Position numbers and translations under genes: made by a program
NCBI GenBank assembly: GCA_011009095.1
Contig: VTPC01090593.1
Span: forward strand, 1-64,000
Length of the DNA: 64,000 nucleotides
Source: Ignelater luminosus
Taxonomy: Eukaryota; Arthropoda; Insecta; Coleoptera; Elateridae
Reading direction: 5' to 3'
The notes under the pieces: model-generated
The model's input: only the letters and a program-made list of their open reading frames with translations
Told to the model about the DNA's origin: nothing
The model's database searches: none
Part shown: piece after piece, positions 36,601 to 48,283 of the stretch
How the letters are laid out: the number at the start of each line of letters is the position of its first letter
Position numbering within the stretch: position 1 is the stretch's first letter

Positions 36601-39043
36601 TTAATTATAATAATAATACAGCAAGCGAAATGTAATTTTTGTTAAAACAAAAACCAACAAAAAAAATAAAATAAAGAGCTTTAATTTTGACACACAAAGG
36701 ACTTTCTACGCAATATCACATAATTCTCCCCTGGATGCGAGTCTGTTTTAGTGCAGTCATATAGGTGTTTACACTCGTATAATTACGTTCTTGTGTGGTG
36801 TTTAATTGAAATACATGCACATATTAAAGCTCATGAATCAACAGGTATGAATTAGACCTCAGGTGGTATTTTGAACGAGAATATCATCGTGTGTATAAAG
36901 CTTTTCACGACAGATACGTTATCTGTTATTTCACCATTTATGTCTTGTTCTACAGTTATGTTGATGTATAAATATCTTTATGGCGTCTGTTATGATAATG
37001 AATATCTGTCACTTAACCATAATCGCCTCGTATGCGGTAAGCTTGAGAATTAAGTTGTAGAGGCAAATCTTATTTTGTAAATAAATGGTGGAATAATTTA
37101 ATTACGTTTTCATTCAAGTCGATATATTCCTAAGAGGTTAGCGCCTTGTTCCTCGTTTTCTTAGTTTGTTTTCATGGATAGCATCTGATATTTTAAGTTG
37201 AATTTTTGCTGAAATCTTAATTTTAAATTTAACTACAATTTGTAATCTTGATAGTGTCTTTCAAGAATTCAGCAAACTATCTCATATATAATTTTTTTAT
37301 GTAAAAAAAGTCTGGTTTAAAACTGACTCCTTTGATCTTTTTTTTAATTTAAGACCCTAAAGGTTATTTTCTAAAGATAGCTAAAGGAGAAATTGCAGAA
37401 CCCACGACTAGTCAAAATAAAAAATTAATTAAAATTATTCGATTCCTTACCTATTTGATTTGCGTTTGTTTTTAAATTATGGTAATGTCAACGTATGAAG
37501 TGTACTTGAAATCAATAACTCTCGATCAATCAGTTACGACAACTATTACAATACCGGACGGAAGTGTAGATTAAATAGAAATTGCACAAGGGTAGGTAAT
37601 CAATCAATCAAGTCTGCACTTAATTTTGCAAAAAATGTCGTAATAACAAGCGATTTAAATTGATTTCATAACGTTTGATAATTGGAAAAATAAATAAAAA
37701 TTGACATTTTGATAACCGCCACTTTTTCTCTCCCTCACAAAAGAAGTGGTTAGGGAAATAATGATTTAATAAAAGTCACCGTTCAGCAAAGGTCGTTTCG
37801 GTCGACAGTTTTTCCTGTAGGTATTATTATATAGAACTGAAAGTTTTCAAAAGAATTAATTTATATACATTTCGCTATATAATAATGAAATTTTTCTTCA
37901 AACAATGATAGGTAGGAAAGAAAAATATTTATATTACGTTATTTTATGTGATATTCACTTTCTGTGTAAAATGATTTATCTGCGACGTTAATGTTGGCAA
38001 AGTTTGGTTGAAAAAAATAAGGCACCCTTTATGATGAATGAGTTCAGACGGATGTCGCAAACGACTATTGCTTTTAAAGAGTTCTATCTCATATGTCTTT
38101 CTGAAAGGTGCTTTTCCATGGAATTATTTAAATCGCACTCTTTAACATTTCGAACAAAGTAGGGCGAAACAAAATAAGTAAACATTCTGCGAGAAGGATT
38201 CCTTTGCGAGAATATCCAAGAAATGCAAGTAAGATGACAGTTGAAAGACTTTCAAAATGATGACATTTATAACCGAACATATACTGTTGAAAACTATTGT
38301 AAATTTGAAAAGTTGCAAACATATAAAGAAAAATACAGAATAGACACCTCACATTCAAAGATATGGTTTCATGTAGTGCTTTCATGATGTATTTAATAAT
38401 ACAAACCAATCTGTCTCTTTAGTAAAAATTTAGTGAGAAAATTAAATTTTAAAGGAAGTAAACCAAGAAGTAAGGTTAAGGGATCACTAAAATACCAGTT
38501 CTAGTCACTCTATTAAATTGTTGAATTATAACAGTTTCAATTTGTTTAAGTGAAGAAATCTAAAGAAAGTTATTAATTTAATTATGTTTCATAATTTTAA
38601 TTAGACCAATAATCATTAACAAATTTAAAAAATTGATCAGGTCCATAAAAGAATTATTATCTCATAAATAGATAGAAAAGCCAAGTTTCGTCTGTCAAAT
38701 CCTAATTAAAGTTACAAATTAATTATTACTAAATAAATCACTTGAATATAGATCATGTTTAATTCTTCTAATGGTACAAAAAGGAATTATTTATTATGGC
38801 TTTGAACTATGTTAACTGATTCTTAAAACATAGCTTTAATAAATCAATGAAAACTAAACTAACTTTTACTAAATTATAACTTAGGAAGACAAGCAGATTT
38901 AATGTCAACATTATCACTTCAGTATTTGGCATCAATAACGCAACTAGAATCTGAGTCCAGCTACTTGGTGGAGTGATTCCTTGCACACACGTTACTTTTG
39001 ACATTGAAAACAATTTTGTGCGCTAAGCGAACTATTCACCGTC
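30671..39043. other. about 8.4 kb of NOS intron without recognised gene
   Basis: AT-rich with scattered short frames. 33343-33537 (minus, 64 codons) and the following GC-richer stretch to about 34700 stand out slightly by composition and could be an old element, but no motif or long terminal repeat was found. Nothing else is supported. Confidence 0.45.
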
Positions 39044-39600
39044 AAAGGTCGCAAAAATAAGTTTTTTGCTAATATCTCGTTTTCTCTTCGTCGTCCCTTA
39101 ATTTAGGTTATTATTAAAATTGTTTATTAGAAGATTCTCCACAAAAAACGTTAGAACAATTTTACGTCCGACCAACAGTTTTCTAGATATAAAATCGAGA
39201 ATGCATGAACTGTACAATGCATTCGTTTCCGCACAATCTTCGAGCTAGAATGCAAGGCTCGTTTTTTTTCATCACTTTCTTTCTTTTCATATACTTCGTC
39301 TTGCTCATCTTCTTTATTATTATCATCTTCATCTTCAATACAGGTATATTCTCTTCAGCTATACTGGATGTCAAGATAACGCTAGGATTAATCTCATCAT
39401 ACTCTACATTGTTTATATTGTCTGAAGATTTAACAGTAGTATCATAAGAAGCGACATTTAAGCCTGTTTGACCACGATAATAGCCACAAATTATAGAGCC
39501 TATTTTCCTGCATCCACAAGAGTTCGTCTGGCAAGGTGGAAATAACTGGCTTCAAAATTTGTTATTAAATGTCTACATCCACTGTTGAGGTCTCCGAGAA
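39044..39600 (-). pseudogene. C-terminal end of an unclassified element ORF with CXC-like cysteine tail (copy 1)
   Basis: On the minus strand about 39540-39460 reads CQTNSCGCRKIGSIICGYYR then GQTGLN. This is a decayed match to a C-x-C-R-K-x-G-x-x-C...G-x-x-C-x-N tail resembling Tesmin/TSO1 CXC repeats. An acidic region follows (NNVEYDEINPS, SSIAEENIPV), then a basic end (39374-39183). Just 3' of the ORF, at 39044-39095, the plus strand carries GCTAATATCTCGTTTTCTC after an A-rich stretch. This is related to modules 3' of the two other copies (46517-48283 and 60160-61404) in the same antisense orientation. The 5' side is cut off by the non-LTR insertion starting at 39606. Assignment is by similarity among the three copies in this window. 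Confidence 0.5.
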
Positions 39601-39605
39601 TGCGT

Positions 39606-39629
39606 GTAATAATAATAATAATAATAATG
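39606..39629. repeat. (TAA)n microsatellite, tail of non-LTR element
   Basis: Eight perfect TAA/ATA units forming the 3' terminus of the minus-strand retrotransposon. Confidence 0.85.
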
Positions 39630-40620
39630 TCTTTATTGCGCAAATAAATATATACAATAAACTTAAAATATAAAAACATAAATAAGCAAAAAGGGCGAAG
39701 TTCGGAGTGAATGGCAGAAGCGAAACACTCTGCTCTTCCACTTAACCCATTCTACAAGCAAAAAAAGGAAAAAAATACTTATGAATAAATATAATTATTA
39801 AATTCTTAAATCATTATTATTAAATCACCATTATAATTGTAAAGAAACTCTGGTTAGAAAAAAAGACAATGTCATTACGGTATGGGTTGAGGCTTTTGAT
39901 CATTATCAAATTTCAAATTACAGCAGAAACTATTAAACTAAAAAAGAACCAATTATTATAAGATAAAATACTGCAGAAGCATGAGTTATTCAACAATTTT
40001 GTTTTTGATATAAATGATCACGACAATGTTTTTTGAATCGTGGTGGAGACATATCTTTCAGGTGTACAGGGAGCCAGTTATAAATTCTAACGATATTGTA
40101 AGAGAAGGATCGTTGAAAGTAAGCAGTTCTGTGTTTCGGGAGAGACAATAATCCCCTATGTCTCACATCTATGTTGTGAACATCAGTTCTGAATCTGATG
40201 TTATTATAGAGATAGGGAGGGGTTTTAGAGGAAACGATGTGATAGAAGCATGACATATGCAGTAACCGTCTGTTTTGTATGTTTAACCATTTCAAAGTTA
40301 TTAACTTGTTGGAGATATGATCTCTTTTCCTTTTTCCGTAAATAAACCTTAGACATGAGTTCTGGACTCTCTGTATTCTTAAACGATCTTTTTGTTCTAA
40401 ACATGGGCCGTAAACTATCTCACAGTAATTGAACTGGGATAATACTAACGTCTCGCATAACATCACTCTTGATTTATTACTTAAAACGAACCTATTAGAA
40501 AATAAATGTTTCAATTTGGTATAAGCTTTTTGTATAAGACTATTTACATGCGTTCTAAACTTCAAATGGGCATCTAAAGTTACTCCTAGGTTTTTCGCTT
40601 CAATGTTAACATCAAAGAGG
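39606..40620 (-). mobile_element. 5'-truncated non-LTR retrotransposon with TAA-repeat tail
   Basis: On the minus strand, 40610-39990 encodes the C-terminal third of a non-LTR RT ORF: NLGVTLDAHLKFRTHVNSL, FNYCEIVYGPCL, RIQRVQNSCLRFIYG, RDHISNKLITLKWLNIQNRR and ASCFYHIV-type blocks ending in YNWLPVHLKDM. A 3' UTR follows, ending in a (TAA)n tail at 39606-39629 (ATT repeats on the coding strand). A simple-repeat tail instead of poly(A) fits CR1/I/Jockey-related groups; I do not choose between them. The frame is uninterrupted over about 205 codons. The first residues of the open frame (GGGGSRLFDVGGRLFDV) come from flanking repetitive DNA, so the 5' junction is near 40600-40620. No clear target duplication was found. 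It interrupts or abuts the cysteine-tail ORF at 39600. Confidence 0.75.
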
Positions 40621-43600
40621 CGTCCACCAACATCGAAGAGGCGACTACCACCACCACCAATCGAGACCAACCTCCATCATCTCTGCCTACGGTCTACGGT
40701 GCCAGCTGCTAATACCAAGTTCAACTACAAAACGAGTCATTCAGTTCGCGCTCCAACCAAATACTACCACTCCAGCCATAGAGATATTAACTTATCTAAA
40801 TGGCAACCATCTTCGATGGCATTATTCGTTAACTTAACCTTTCCTCCCATCAGTGACCAATTAGGATTTTGACCATTTTATTTTTTTTTCCTTTGGCCCC
40901 AGACACAACAAATCATTCTCACACTTTTTTTAAAATTTTTCTGAAGTTACTGCAACATTAGAAATGATAGTGATGATCATGTTGATGAGGATGATAGGAA
41001 ACAAAATATCATAATAGCGACATGGTATTGATGTTTTGCATTACATAACGGTCGCATTTAAAGTTACAGTTTGTGGACACCATACCGTTTTAGATTTCCA
41101 TATCGCTAAATATTTCAAGGGTGCCTCCCACTCGACTCTGCTAAAATAAATCTGACCGCCCGAAAAAGCCCGGTAGCATTCTTAACTGAACCTTAAAAGA
41201 ATCGTTTGACCCCAAGAAAACATCGTCTGTTCAGAAACTTCATTTATTCGATGAATTGTACTGATTCGTAGAATCTGAATCTGAATTTTGAGTTGAGTTG
41301 CAGTCAGCTGATTTAGAAATGTGACTGTGGATATTTGCACAAAGTCTTGTGTCGTTTATCTAGAACGCATAATCATTACTCATTAATTTGTCAGATTTCT
41401 GACTGATTTGGCTGAAAAAAGTATCCTAATCAACTGATTAAATAAACATTGTTAGTTTACAAGAGGATGAGATATAAAGATTAAAGTTCAAAGACAGTAT
41501 TAGAATACGTACCAAGTTGGTGTTATGGACTGAGAAGCTGTAAGTGAAACAATAAATCATCATGCCCATAATTGAGATTTTTTATACCTGGTTGTCATTA
41601 TTTATGACTGTTGTATCAATTTTTTTCGGAATATGCATTGTTGATCTTCTTGGTATTGAGCCTCTTTGAAGATGTTTGGCGTATTCACTTCAAGTACACC
41701 GATAGTTCCATTTACCTTTTATGTAGATTATATCTTTCCTCTCATTTATCAAACATTTTGATTTTAATCATGAATGACTAGTACAACTTTAATATGTTGG
41801 CAGATTGAGACAATTAATAAAAATTAGTTTAGTGAAAAATCTAACTTGTAGAAGAGTGCCATTTTGATCGATCTTTACATGTGATAAAAATTTGTTAATT
41901 TCCAACCATATCCATAGCTTGGCTTGAATGGCTTTTTGTCTTAAAATCTCATATTGCCATAGTAAGCTCTAAGATGTTTTGGTTGATCGGATTTGTTCCC
42001 ATAAAATATAATTACAGTTCGTTCCAAATCAGAATGCATTACTTATGATTGATATAACAGGTTTTGTGCTGCTCAAATTGCTCAGTTCTTGCTTAAAAAG
42101 TTATTTGTAATCCTTTTGCTTTTTGCGTTTTGAACTTCTTGTATTTGTTCTATATCGTCCTTCTCTTATTAGTTTGCATTTGCAATTTTTTGCGTCTAAT
42201 ATTGTGTTTCTCAGTTTGTATTTATTCTGGTTAATCACTCTTCCGTCTTCGAACTGTTTAGATTTATCGTTTATCGATTCTGACAAGTTGTCCTTCATGA
42301 GTCTGTTGTCTTTTCGAATTCGTTTTGTAACTTACTGTATCATGTCTACCTTTTGGATCTACCTTGAAGATTTACTTTCTTTATGTTCGCTGTAGTTGTA
42401 CCTGAGATTCTTGGCACAAATGAGACCTTTGCTTTTCTTCTTTTTTCAGACTCTATCTTCTTGTTTTCTTGACTTTATTTTCGTTGCGATTTAAAAATGC
42501 AGCTACTTCAAGCTAATGATATTGCGCTACTGTATGGAAAGCCATTTTTTCTAACCTTTAGAATCTTTTCAAAGTTTGCAAGGTAGTGATAACGATAGAT
42601 GTGCTAGAGCAAGGCAAAATAAACAAGTAGAGCATTATTGCTAGAAATATTGTTTGGGTTTGCAAAAGTTTATTTAGATTACTTATAGACTTAGTTTTAG
42701 TTTTGCTTTGCTTTTTACAATATTAGAAGCTAGAACATCGGGAGAAGTTGAATTGAAGGACATATACTTCAATCCACACTTGTTGCGTCGTCTACAGATA
42801 ACTTCAATCTCCGATGACCAACCACTTTTCAAATTTCAAAAAATTAACTTCACTCTCACAAAATACTGAGCAACATACATTCATCTTTGGGGGGTTCAGG
42901 GGTCACATTTCAAGCTCATCTGTTTTCATTGATGTTTTTCTGTTTTTCTGTAGTTTTTGTTTTGTTTCATAGAAGACGCGTTGGTAGGAATTCAAATCTG
43001 CCTTTGCTGCTTGAAAAATGGTTGATGAGATATGGGACATAATTTAGAATTTAAGTCTGCGACATTTACAGAATTTATGGTCAGTTTTTCTGCAACACCT
43101 GGGCTTAGCTATCGCCCTACTCTCAGCGGAGACCTCCTTCCAAAGCTTAGAGTTATCCTCACTGGCGATACTAATACTTTTAAAATAGTTTCGTAATCAG
43201 ACGTGGGTTGGTTAATGGTTTGTGGTATTAAGATATCTCCGCAACAATAAAATTGAGAAATGGGAATGATGCTAGATTTTGAAGAGTTTATCTTAAAAAT
43301 TTAAAAAATATATAATTAACTGCAAGGAAAACACTGGGATATTTATTACTAATCTCTAGTTGGAAGCTTTGGGCAACAAAAGGGAACGCAATATCAATTG
43401 GTATGGACCACAAACCAGTAGCCAGAGTGCAGTTCAATTTTAGAAGTTTCTTTTCTAACCACTATAAAAAGAACATCTGCAATTTCACTCTTGAAACTTT
43501 TGTTTTTACTTCCCCTCCCATTATCTTTAATATAAGCGAGCACAGCCGCGAGCAGATCGCGTTGTCGACATTATCACAGCTCCCCCAAACATATACTGTG

Positions 43601-44409
43601 TTAACGACCTTTGATGTTTCTACATAAATTCTTCAAGACTACAGTATCTATGGTCACTGCTTTAGCCATTACTATCTTACACAGTTTTGTCGAATAGCAG
43701 ATAGTTTTCCTACCTCTTCGCTCTCTATAGGTTAATACTTATTTTCATTCAGAGAACTTTAAATATATTAATGAAAAACAAAAAACATTCTTTCAATAAA
43801 TTCTGTAAGTCTCACTTATTGTGTCAACATAACTATGCATATCTTTATCTGAATTACTCTATGAAGAACATGCATTAAACTCTATCTTTTACATAACAAT
43901 TCTGAAAGCACTTTTTCTTTTTAATTATGCAGTAAGCTGAGCACATTTAGCTAAAATATACTAGGAACGAAATGCAAAAACAAAGCAAGTACAAGTAGAA
44001 ATTAAAATTAATAAACTACAGAAAATGGCGTTAACAGAGGCCAACAGCGTAGAAGGAAGGGAACGTCAACATTATTAGAATATCTTTTATGTCCGTCTAA
44101 AAGAGGATGCTTTAGTTTTCATTTAGGTTTCCTTCCTCTTTACGAATATACAAAGAAGGACAAGTGTGCCCATCCGGCATAACTTTACCGCCTTGGTCGC
44201 GTGCTCAACCCGCAAGAATTTATTTGGGTTATTGCGTACATTTTGTTGTAAATAATGAGAGAAACAGAAACTTTATGTTTTGCTTATTTTCTTTAATGAA
44301 ATATAAAATTTCAAACAAACTGTAATGAAATTGGAACTTGAAAATTATTATTTTCTTCCAATGTGCAGAGTATTGATGAAAATCTTATAATACGTGTTTT
44401 ATTTTTCAG
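40621..44409. other. intronic sequence before the heme exon
   Basis: AT-rich. A minus-strand frame at 42298-42101 (SKQFEDGRVINQNKYKLRN) looks protein-like but has no family I can name. The last bases form the polypyrimidine tract and CAG acceptor of the NOS exon at 44410. Confidence 0.5.
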
Positions 44410-44572
44410 GTCTAACAGTCCGGCTCACATATCTCGATGGGATCAAGTTCAGAAAGAAATAGAAACAACAGGCACGTATCAACTTACAGAAACAGAACTT
44501 GTGTATGGAGCTAAACTTGCTTGGAGAAATTCTGTTAGATGCATTGGGCGAATTCAGTGGTCTAAACTGCAG
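44410..44572 (+). CDS. Nos: nitric oxide synthase exon with the heme-ligand cysteine
   Basis: The exon is bounded by TTTTTCAG (AG at 44408-44409) and CAG|GTGAGT (donor 44573). The first G completes the arginine codon begun at 3121-3122; 54 full codons follow and the exon ends in phase 0. It reads [10 protein letters not shown], then [20 protein letters not shown], then [19 protein letters not shown]. The cysteine of [10 protein letters not shown] (codon 44540-44542) is the axial thiolate ligand of the heme in all animal NOS, and GRIQWSKLQ is the invariant sequence after it. The [11 protein letters not shown] block is close to insect NOS. No frame damage is visible, so the gene looks functional here. 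The following exon (VFD... block) was not found before 64000, implying another long intron of over 19 kb. Confidence 0.95.
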
Positions 44573-46516
44573 GTGAGTTTATTTCATAAATCTAACTTGA
44601 AAACTATTCTACCATACCACAGATAGTTAGTAATGTTGAAGCTAAAACCTTACCACAATTTGAGCGTAATCGTGTTTTAATGTTGGTTAGCACGTTATTA
44701 GGTTACGGGTACATTAAGTGGAAATGAGTTATTTTAACTAGTTATACAGTTAGGAAAATTCGAGCAATCATCAAACTTCATTCACTAAAGTAGCTGTCTG
44801 GGAAATCCTTTTGAACGCTTTAATCAGGCTATAATTGCATCCTTTGACCGCGTTTGACCGCTTACAAAACGTGTAACACGTCTAGAGAGCACCTCCTGGT
44901 TAATCCTACGCTATAAATGCAAATTCCTCGACTAACGCCACAATATGGTCTGACACCTTTAAAAACTCGCACGCTCGCTGGTCAGGTATTTCTAAGTTTT
45001 TGGCTGCTGAAATATTTAGAGGGCGTCCTTTGTCCTTTATCAACCGTATTATACATGTTTGAAGTATGCACTGGTATAATATTATTTGAGGATTATATAA
45101 AAGGGTTTTCGAAGTTTAACGCGTATCCTTGCTTTTCGTGGTTTCTGTTTAACATATTTGTTTAACTATATGAAATAATTTACATTTCCATTTTATTTTA
45201 GAAAGCCATTCAGACTTGAACAGGTTTGCTTCCAGATTCCTTTTTAAATAGCTGATAAGCAATTTTTTGTTAATTTTAAAAATTTTAAACATGAAACGAT
45301 TTCATCTTTACAAGCCTTCAGCTCAATCTATTTAAACACATTTTAAGAAAATTCAATCTTGGATTTTTATTACTAACTTGGCATATTGGAGAAAAAGTAG
45401 GTATTTAGAACATCAAAGGACTGTTTGCTCTCAAAATTAAAAATTCACATTCTTGAAATTAATCTGTGGTTTTTAACCCAAAATAGCTGTTAACTTTTAT
45501 ATTTCAATAGAAATTGTTCTCATATTTTGTAGACATGAGAGCCAAATTATTGTATTACGATAAAATAAATCTTTTACAGTAAGCACCATTAAGCCCAGGT
45601 GTTTAGCTAATACATAAAATAACTAAACTTGTAAGCTTTACAATTATTTAAATGTGGTTTTTGGATAAAATGCGAAGCAGTACTTAAAAAAATCGTGAAC
45701 GTTTTTGTTAAACTACACAAATATTAATCATTCTAGACTACTAGCAATTTAATTTGAAAAAGAAACATAAAGCCAAAAGATAATCTTTGAACTTATTTCT
45801 GAAAGCTCATAAACTCTAATAATTAGACAGGGTTTTTTCATGATTACAGAGCTTTTCATAACTAAATTATATAAATTCGATTTAGAAAAGCTAGAAGATA
45901 AGTAGTATTTACTCTAGAACACTAAACATACGCACCTAGACAAATATCTAGACTATCCACGGCCTAATCGGTCTTTGAAAAGGTATTTTAACGCTAAGAA
46001 ATCATAAGACTTTCTGCAAAATAGTCGATAAAAGTTAAAACTTCTGAATTAAATACAGTACTGCCACGAGATCACAAGGGTCTCGCTGGTTTTGAAAATC
46101 AAACTCTAACAGTTACAGGGCTCCTATAGCCTTGAACTTACCTTAAGCCACGTTTTGCTTTAGTTAATAATTTTGGTATCAGTTAAGGTTGAAATAGCTA
46201 TTGTCCAAAACTTAAATGATCAATAAAATCGATCCTTTCTCTTCACCTCAGTTACTTTTAACTAACAATAATAATCAACAATTACTTTACCTAATCACTG
46301 TATTTAATTCAAATCAACTCATTCACGCCTCTTTTACAATTATTCATATCGAATGTAAAATTGGCCTGCACATTAAATCTTTTTTGTATTTTCTCCGAGT
46401 CGGCTTGTTTTGCTGCATATACATATAAATATATTTATTAATTATAAGGAACTCTATGTATAAAAATAAAAACTTTGGTTTTGTAGATATTTGCTTATTT
46501 AAAAAAATTATGTTCT
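44573..46516. other. start of next NOS intron, nothing recognised
   Basis: AT-rich DNA after the heme-exon donor. Short frames lack motifs and no repeat ends were seen. Confidence 0.5.
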
Positions 46517-48283
46517 CTCTAATCCTCAACCTTCAAATCATCATTTTTAATGAAATACCAAAAGTCCCCATCAATCAAGTCATTGCAAAAATCTTATTCA
46601 TGGTCAAAAGTCATAAAAAAGAGTTTTTTGCAAATTTCTCTTAAACGGTAAGTTTTCTTGTAAAAATAGTAGTAATCAGATCTGTAGATCATGCGATGTT
46701 CTACGTACAAAAAAGGTCCGATTAGTTTTTTCCTACGATTTTAAAAATTGTAAATTCTGATATACACTCGTATGCGGACTATATAGACTGCTTCATCTGC
46801 TGATGCTCTTTTTGATCGGTTTATGATTCTTCCAACAAAGCAACAACAATTTCTCGCTAATTACATCGCCGTGCGTAGGTTCTGTGATTTCTTGTTGTCG
46901 CTTTGTTTTGCGTTTTTTACAGTTTATTTTGTTCTATTTAAAGATGCCTTTTTCAAGACTAAATCTGCTTTTTGTGAGTTAATCGAGGTATTTGATTTAA
47001 CAGATCTAAAGTGAGATAATAAATTTGAAATATTTAAGTTTTTAACTAGTTTTATCATATATTCAATACTACGCCACTGTGTATTGTATTTTTCACAAAG
47101 TTTGACCTCATATCCAAAATGTAATGCTAATATCTTATTTTTACATGCAATAACTGGTTACGATATTGCGTCAGCGCTTTTCAACAGAAGTAAAACAAAA
47201 GTATTTAAATTATTTGAAAAACGTTAACAGCTTCCGCTGCAGTTTTTACAAAGATCGACTCTTCTCCAGATATTATTCTAATTAATGGGATTCGTTTCCT
47301 TCTGGCTATGTACGGAACTCCGCAAAAAATTGACTCTATAGACAGATATAGATATTTCAGTTTCGTGTAGAGTACAGAAAACAGTAAAGCCCTACAGTTA
47401 TTCCGTCTTTCTCCAACATCTAGTGCTGCTCATTAACATTTATATCGAACTTACTATCAAGTACAAGTATGGCTAGCTAATAATCTGTGCCCTGAAAACT
47501 GGGGATGGGTATTGAGTGATAACGGTTTGGAGCCAATTCATAGTTTACTACCGGCTGCCCCAGAAACATCTAGTAAATATAATTTTACAACCCTTTTTGC
47601 AATTATAATTGTGGATGCAGAAAAGTTGGTTTATGTTATTGTTATGTTACATCAGATGAAGATGTTTATGATACTAATGAAGAGCTCTCAGATCCACGCT
47701 GTTACTTAGAATAAACAACAGAAATCCAGCAACTAGACGAAAAAAAGAAGAAGAAGAAATAGCAGAAGAAGAAAATATAAATAAAGAATTTGGCTTCAAA
47801 GATAATTAATGATAGCATCATATTTAAAAATCTACACAACCATTTTTTACAACAGATACAACGATATATATTTTTAACAATAGAAATTTTTTTTTCTTTT
47901 GTTTAGGAAAGATCGTGGGCTATACCTACTGGGGATACCACTTTAAAAAATCTTCCAAGCACTCTACTTCGAAGGTGGTGCAGAAAAGAGTGCATAATAC
48001 GAAAACCATAAATTTCACAATTTTTGAAATCGTGATATCTCACAAATCATCATTGGTAGAAAAAAACGTATAAGGACCTGTTTGTAGAAAATTGCATGAT
48101 CTACATATTTGATTACTACTATTTTTACAATAAAACTTACCGTTTAAGAGATATTTGCAAAAGGCCCTTTTTTATGACTTTGGCCTTGAATAAAATTTTT
48201 CGCAACGGCTGGATCGATGAGGACTGTTAATATTTCATTCAAAAGTATGATATGAAGATCTATACCAAGTTTCATCTCCATCG
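46517..48283 (+). mobile_element. unclassified element with ~230-bp inverted repeats around a nuclease-like ORF (copy 2)
   Basis: A stretch at 46517-46750 is present again in inverted orientation at 48018-48283, about 70-75% identical by eye. Shared landmarks are GTCATAAAAAAG, TCTTAAACGGTAAG, AAAAATAGTAGTAATCA and GTAGATCATGC. Between them, on the plus strand, lies the decayed ORF described at 47085-47719. Inverted flanks around an ORF suggest a DNA transposon or a similar mobile unit. The repeats are not strictly terminal, because no exact boundaries or target duplication could be fixed. Both repeat copies remain open over about 46 aligned residues ending SHKKxxFANxS, which may be chance. 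Confidence 0.5.
47085..47719 (+). pseudogene. decayed ORF: FEN1/XPG-like motif plus cysteine-rich CXC-like tail
   Basis: Reading through frameshifts and stops on the plus strand gives LFLHAITGYDIASALFNRSK near 47135-47200. This resembles the LxGCDxxxAxxGxGK helix-turn segment of FEN1/XPG-type nucleases and of related element proteins. It is followed by INGIRFLLAMYGTP (about 47285-47325), RLSPTSSAAH and YYQVQVWLANNLCPENWGW (about 47403-47506), then EPIHSLLPAAPE (47530-47565). The end is the cysteine-rich tail CNYNCGCRKVGLCYCYV (about 47599-47650) and an acidic end closed by TAA at 47713. The order matches the other copies at 61404-60890 (minus) and 39600-39183 (minus). In-frame stops (for example in the YRYFSF and SAAH regions) show it is dead. 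Nuclease activity is inferred from one motif only. Confidence 0.5.

Larger units (their letters stand above)
3123..44409 (+). other. Nos: large NOS intron (about 41.3 kb), phase 2
   Basis: The donor GTAATG at 3123 and the acceptor TTTTTCAG ending at 44409 bound 41,287 bp. The flanking exons give a protein junction ([15 protein letters not shown]) that aligns with animal NOS without a gap, so no coding exon should be missing between them. The intron is a collecting ground for transposable elements, listed separately. No independent host gene was recognised inside it, apart from a few unassigned protein-like stretches. Confidence 0.85.
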
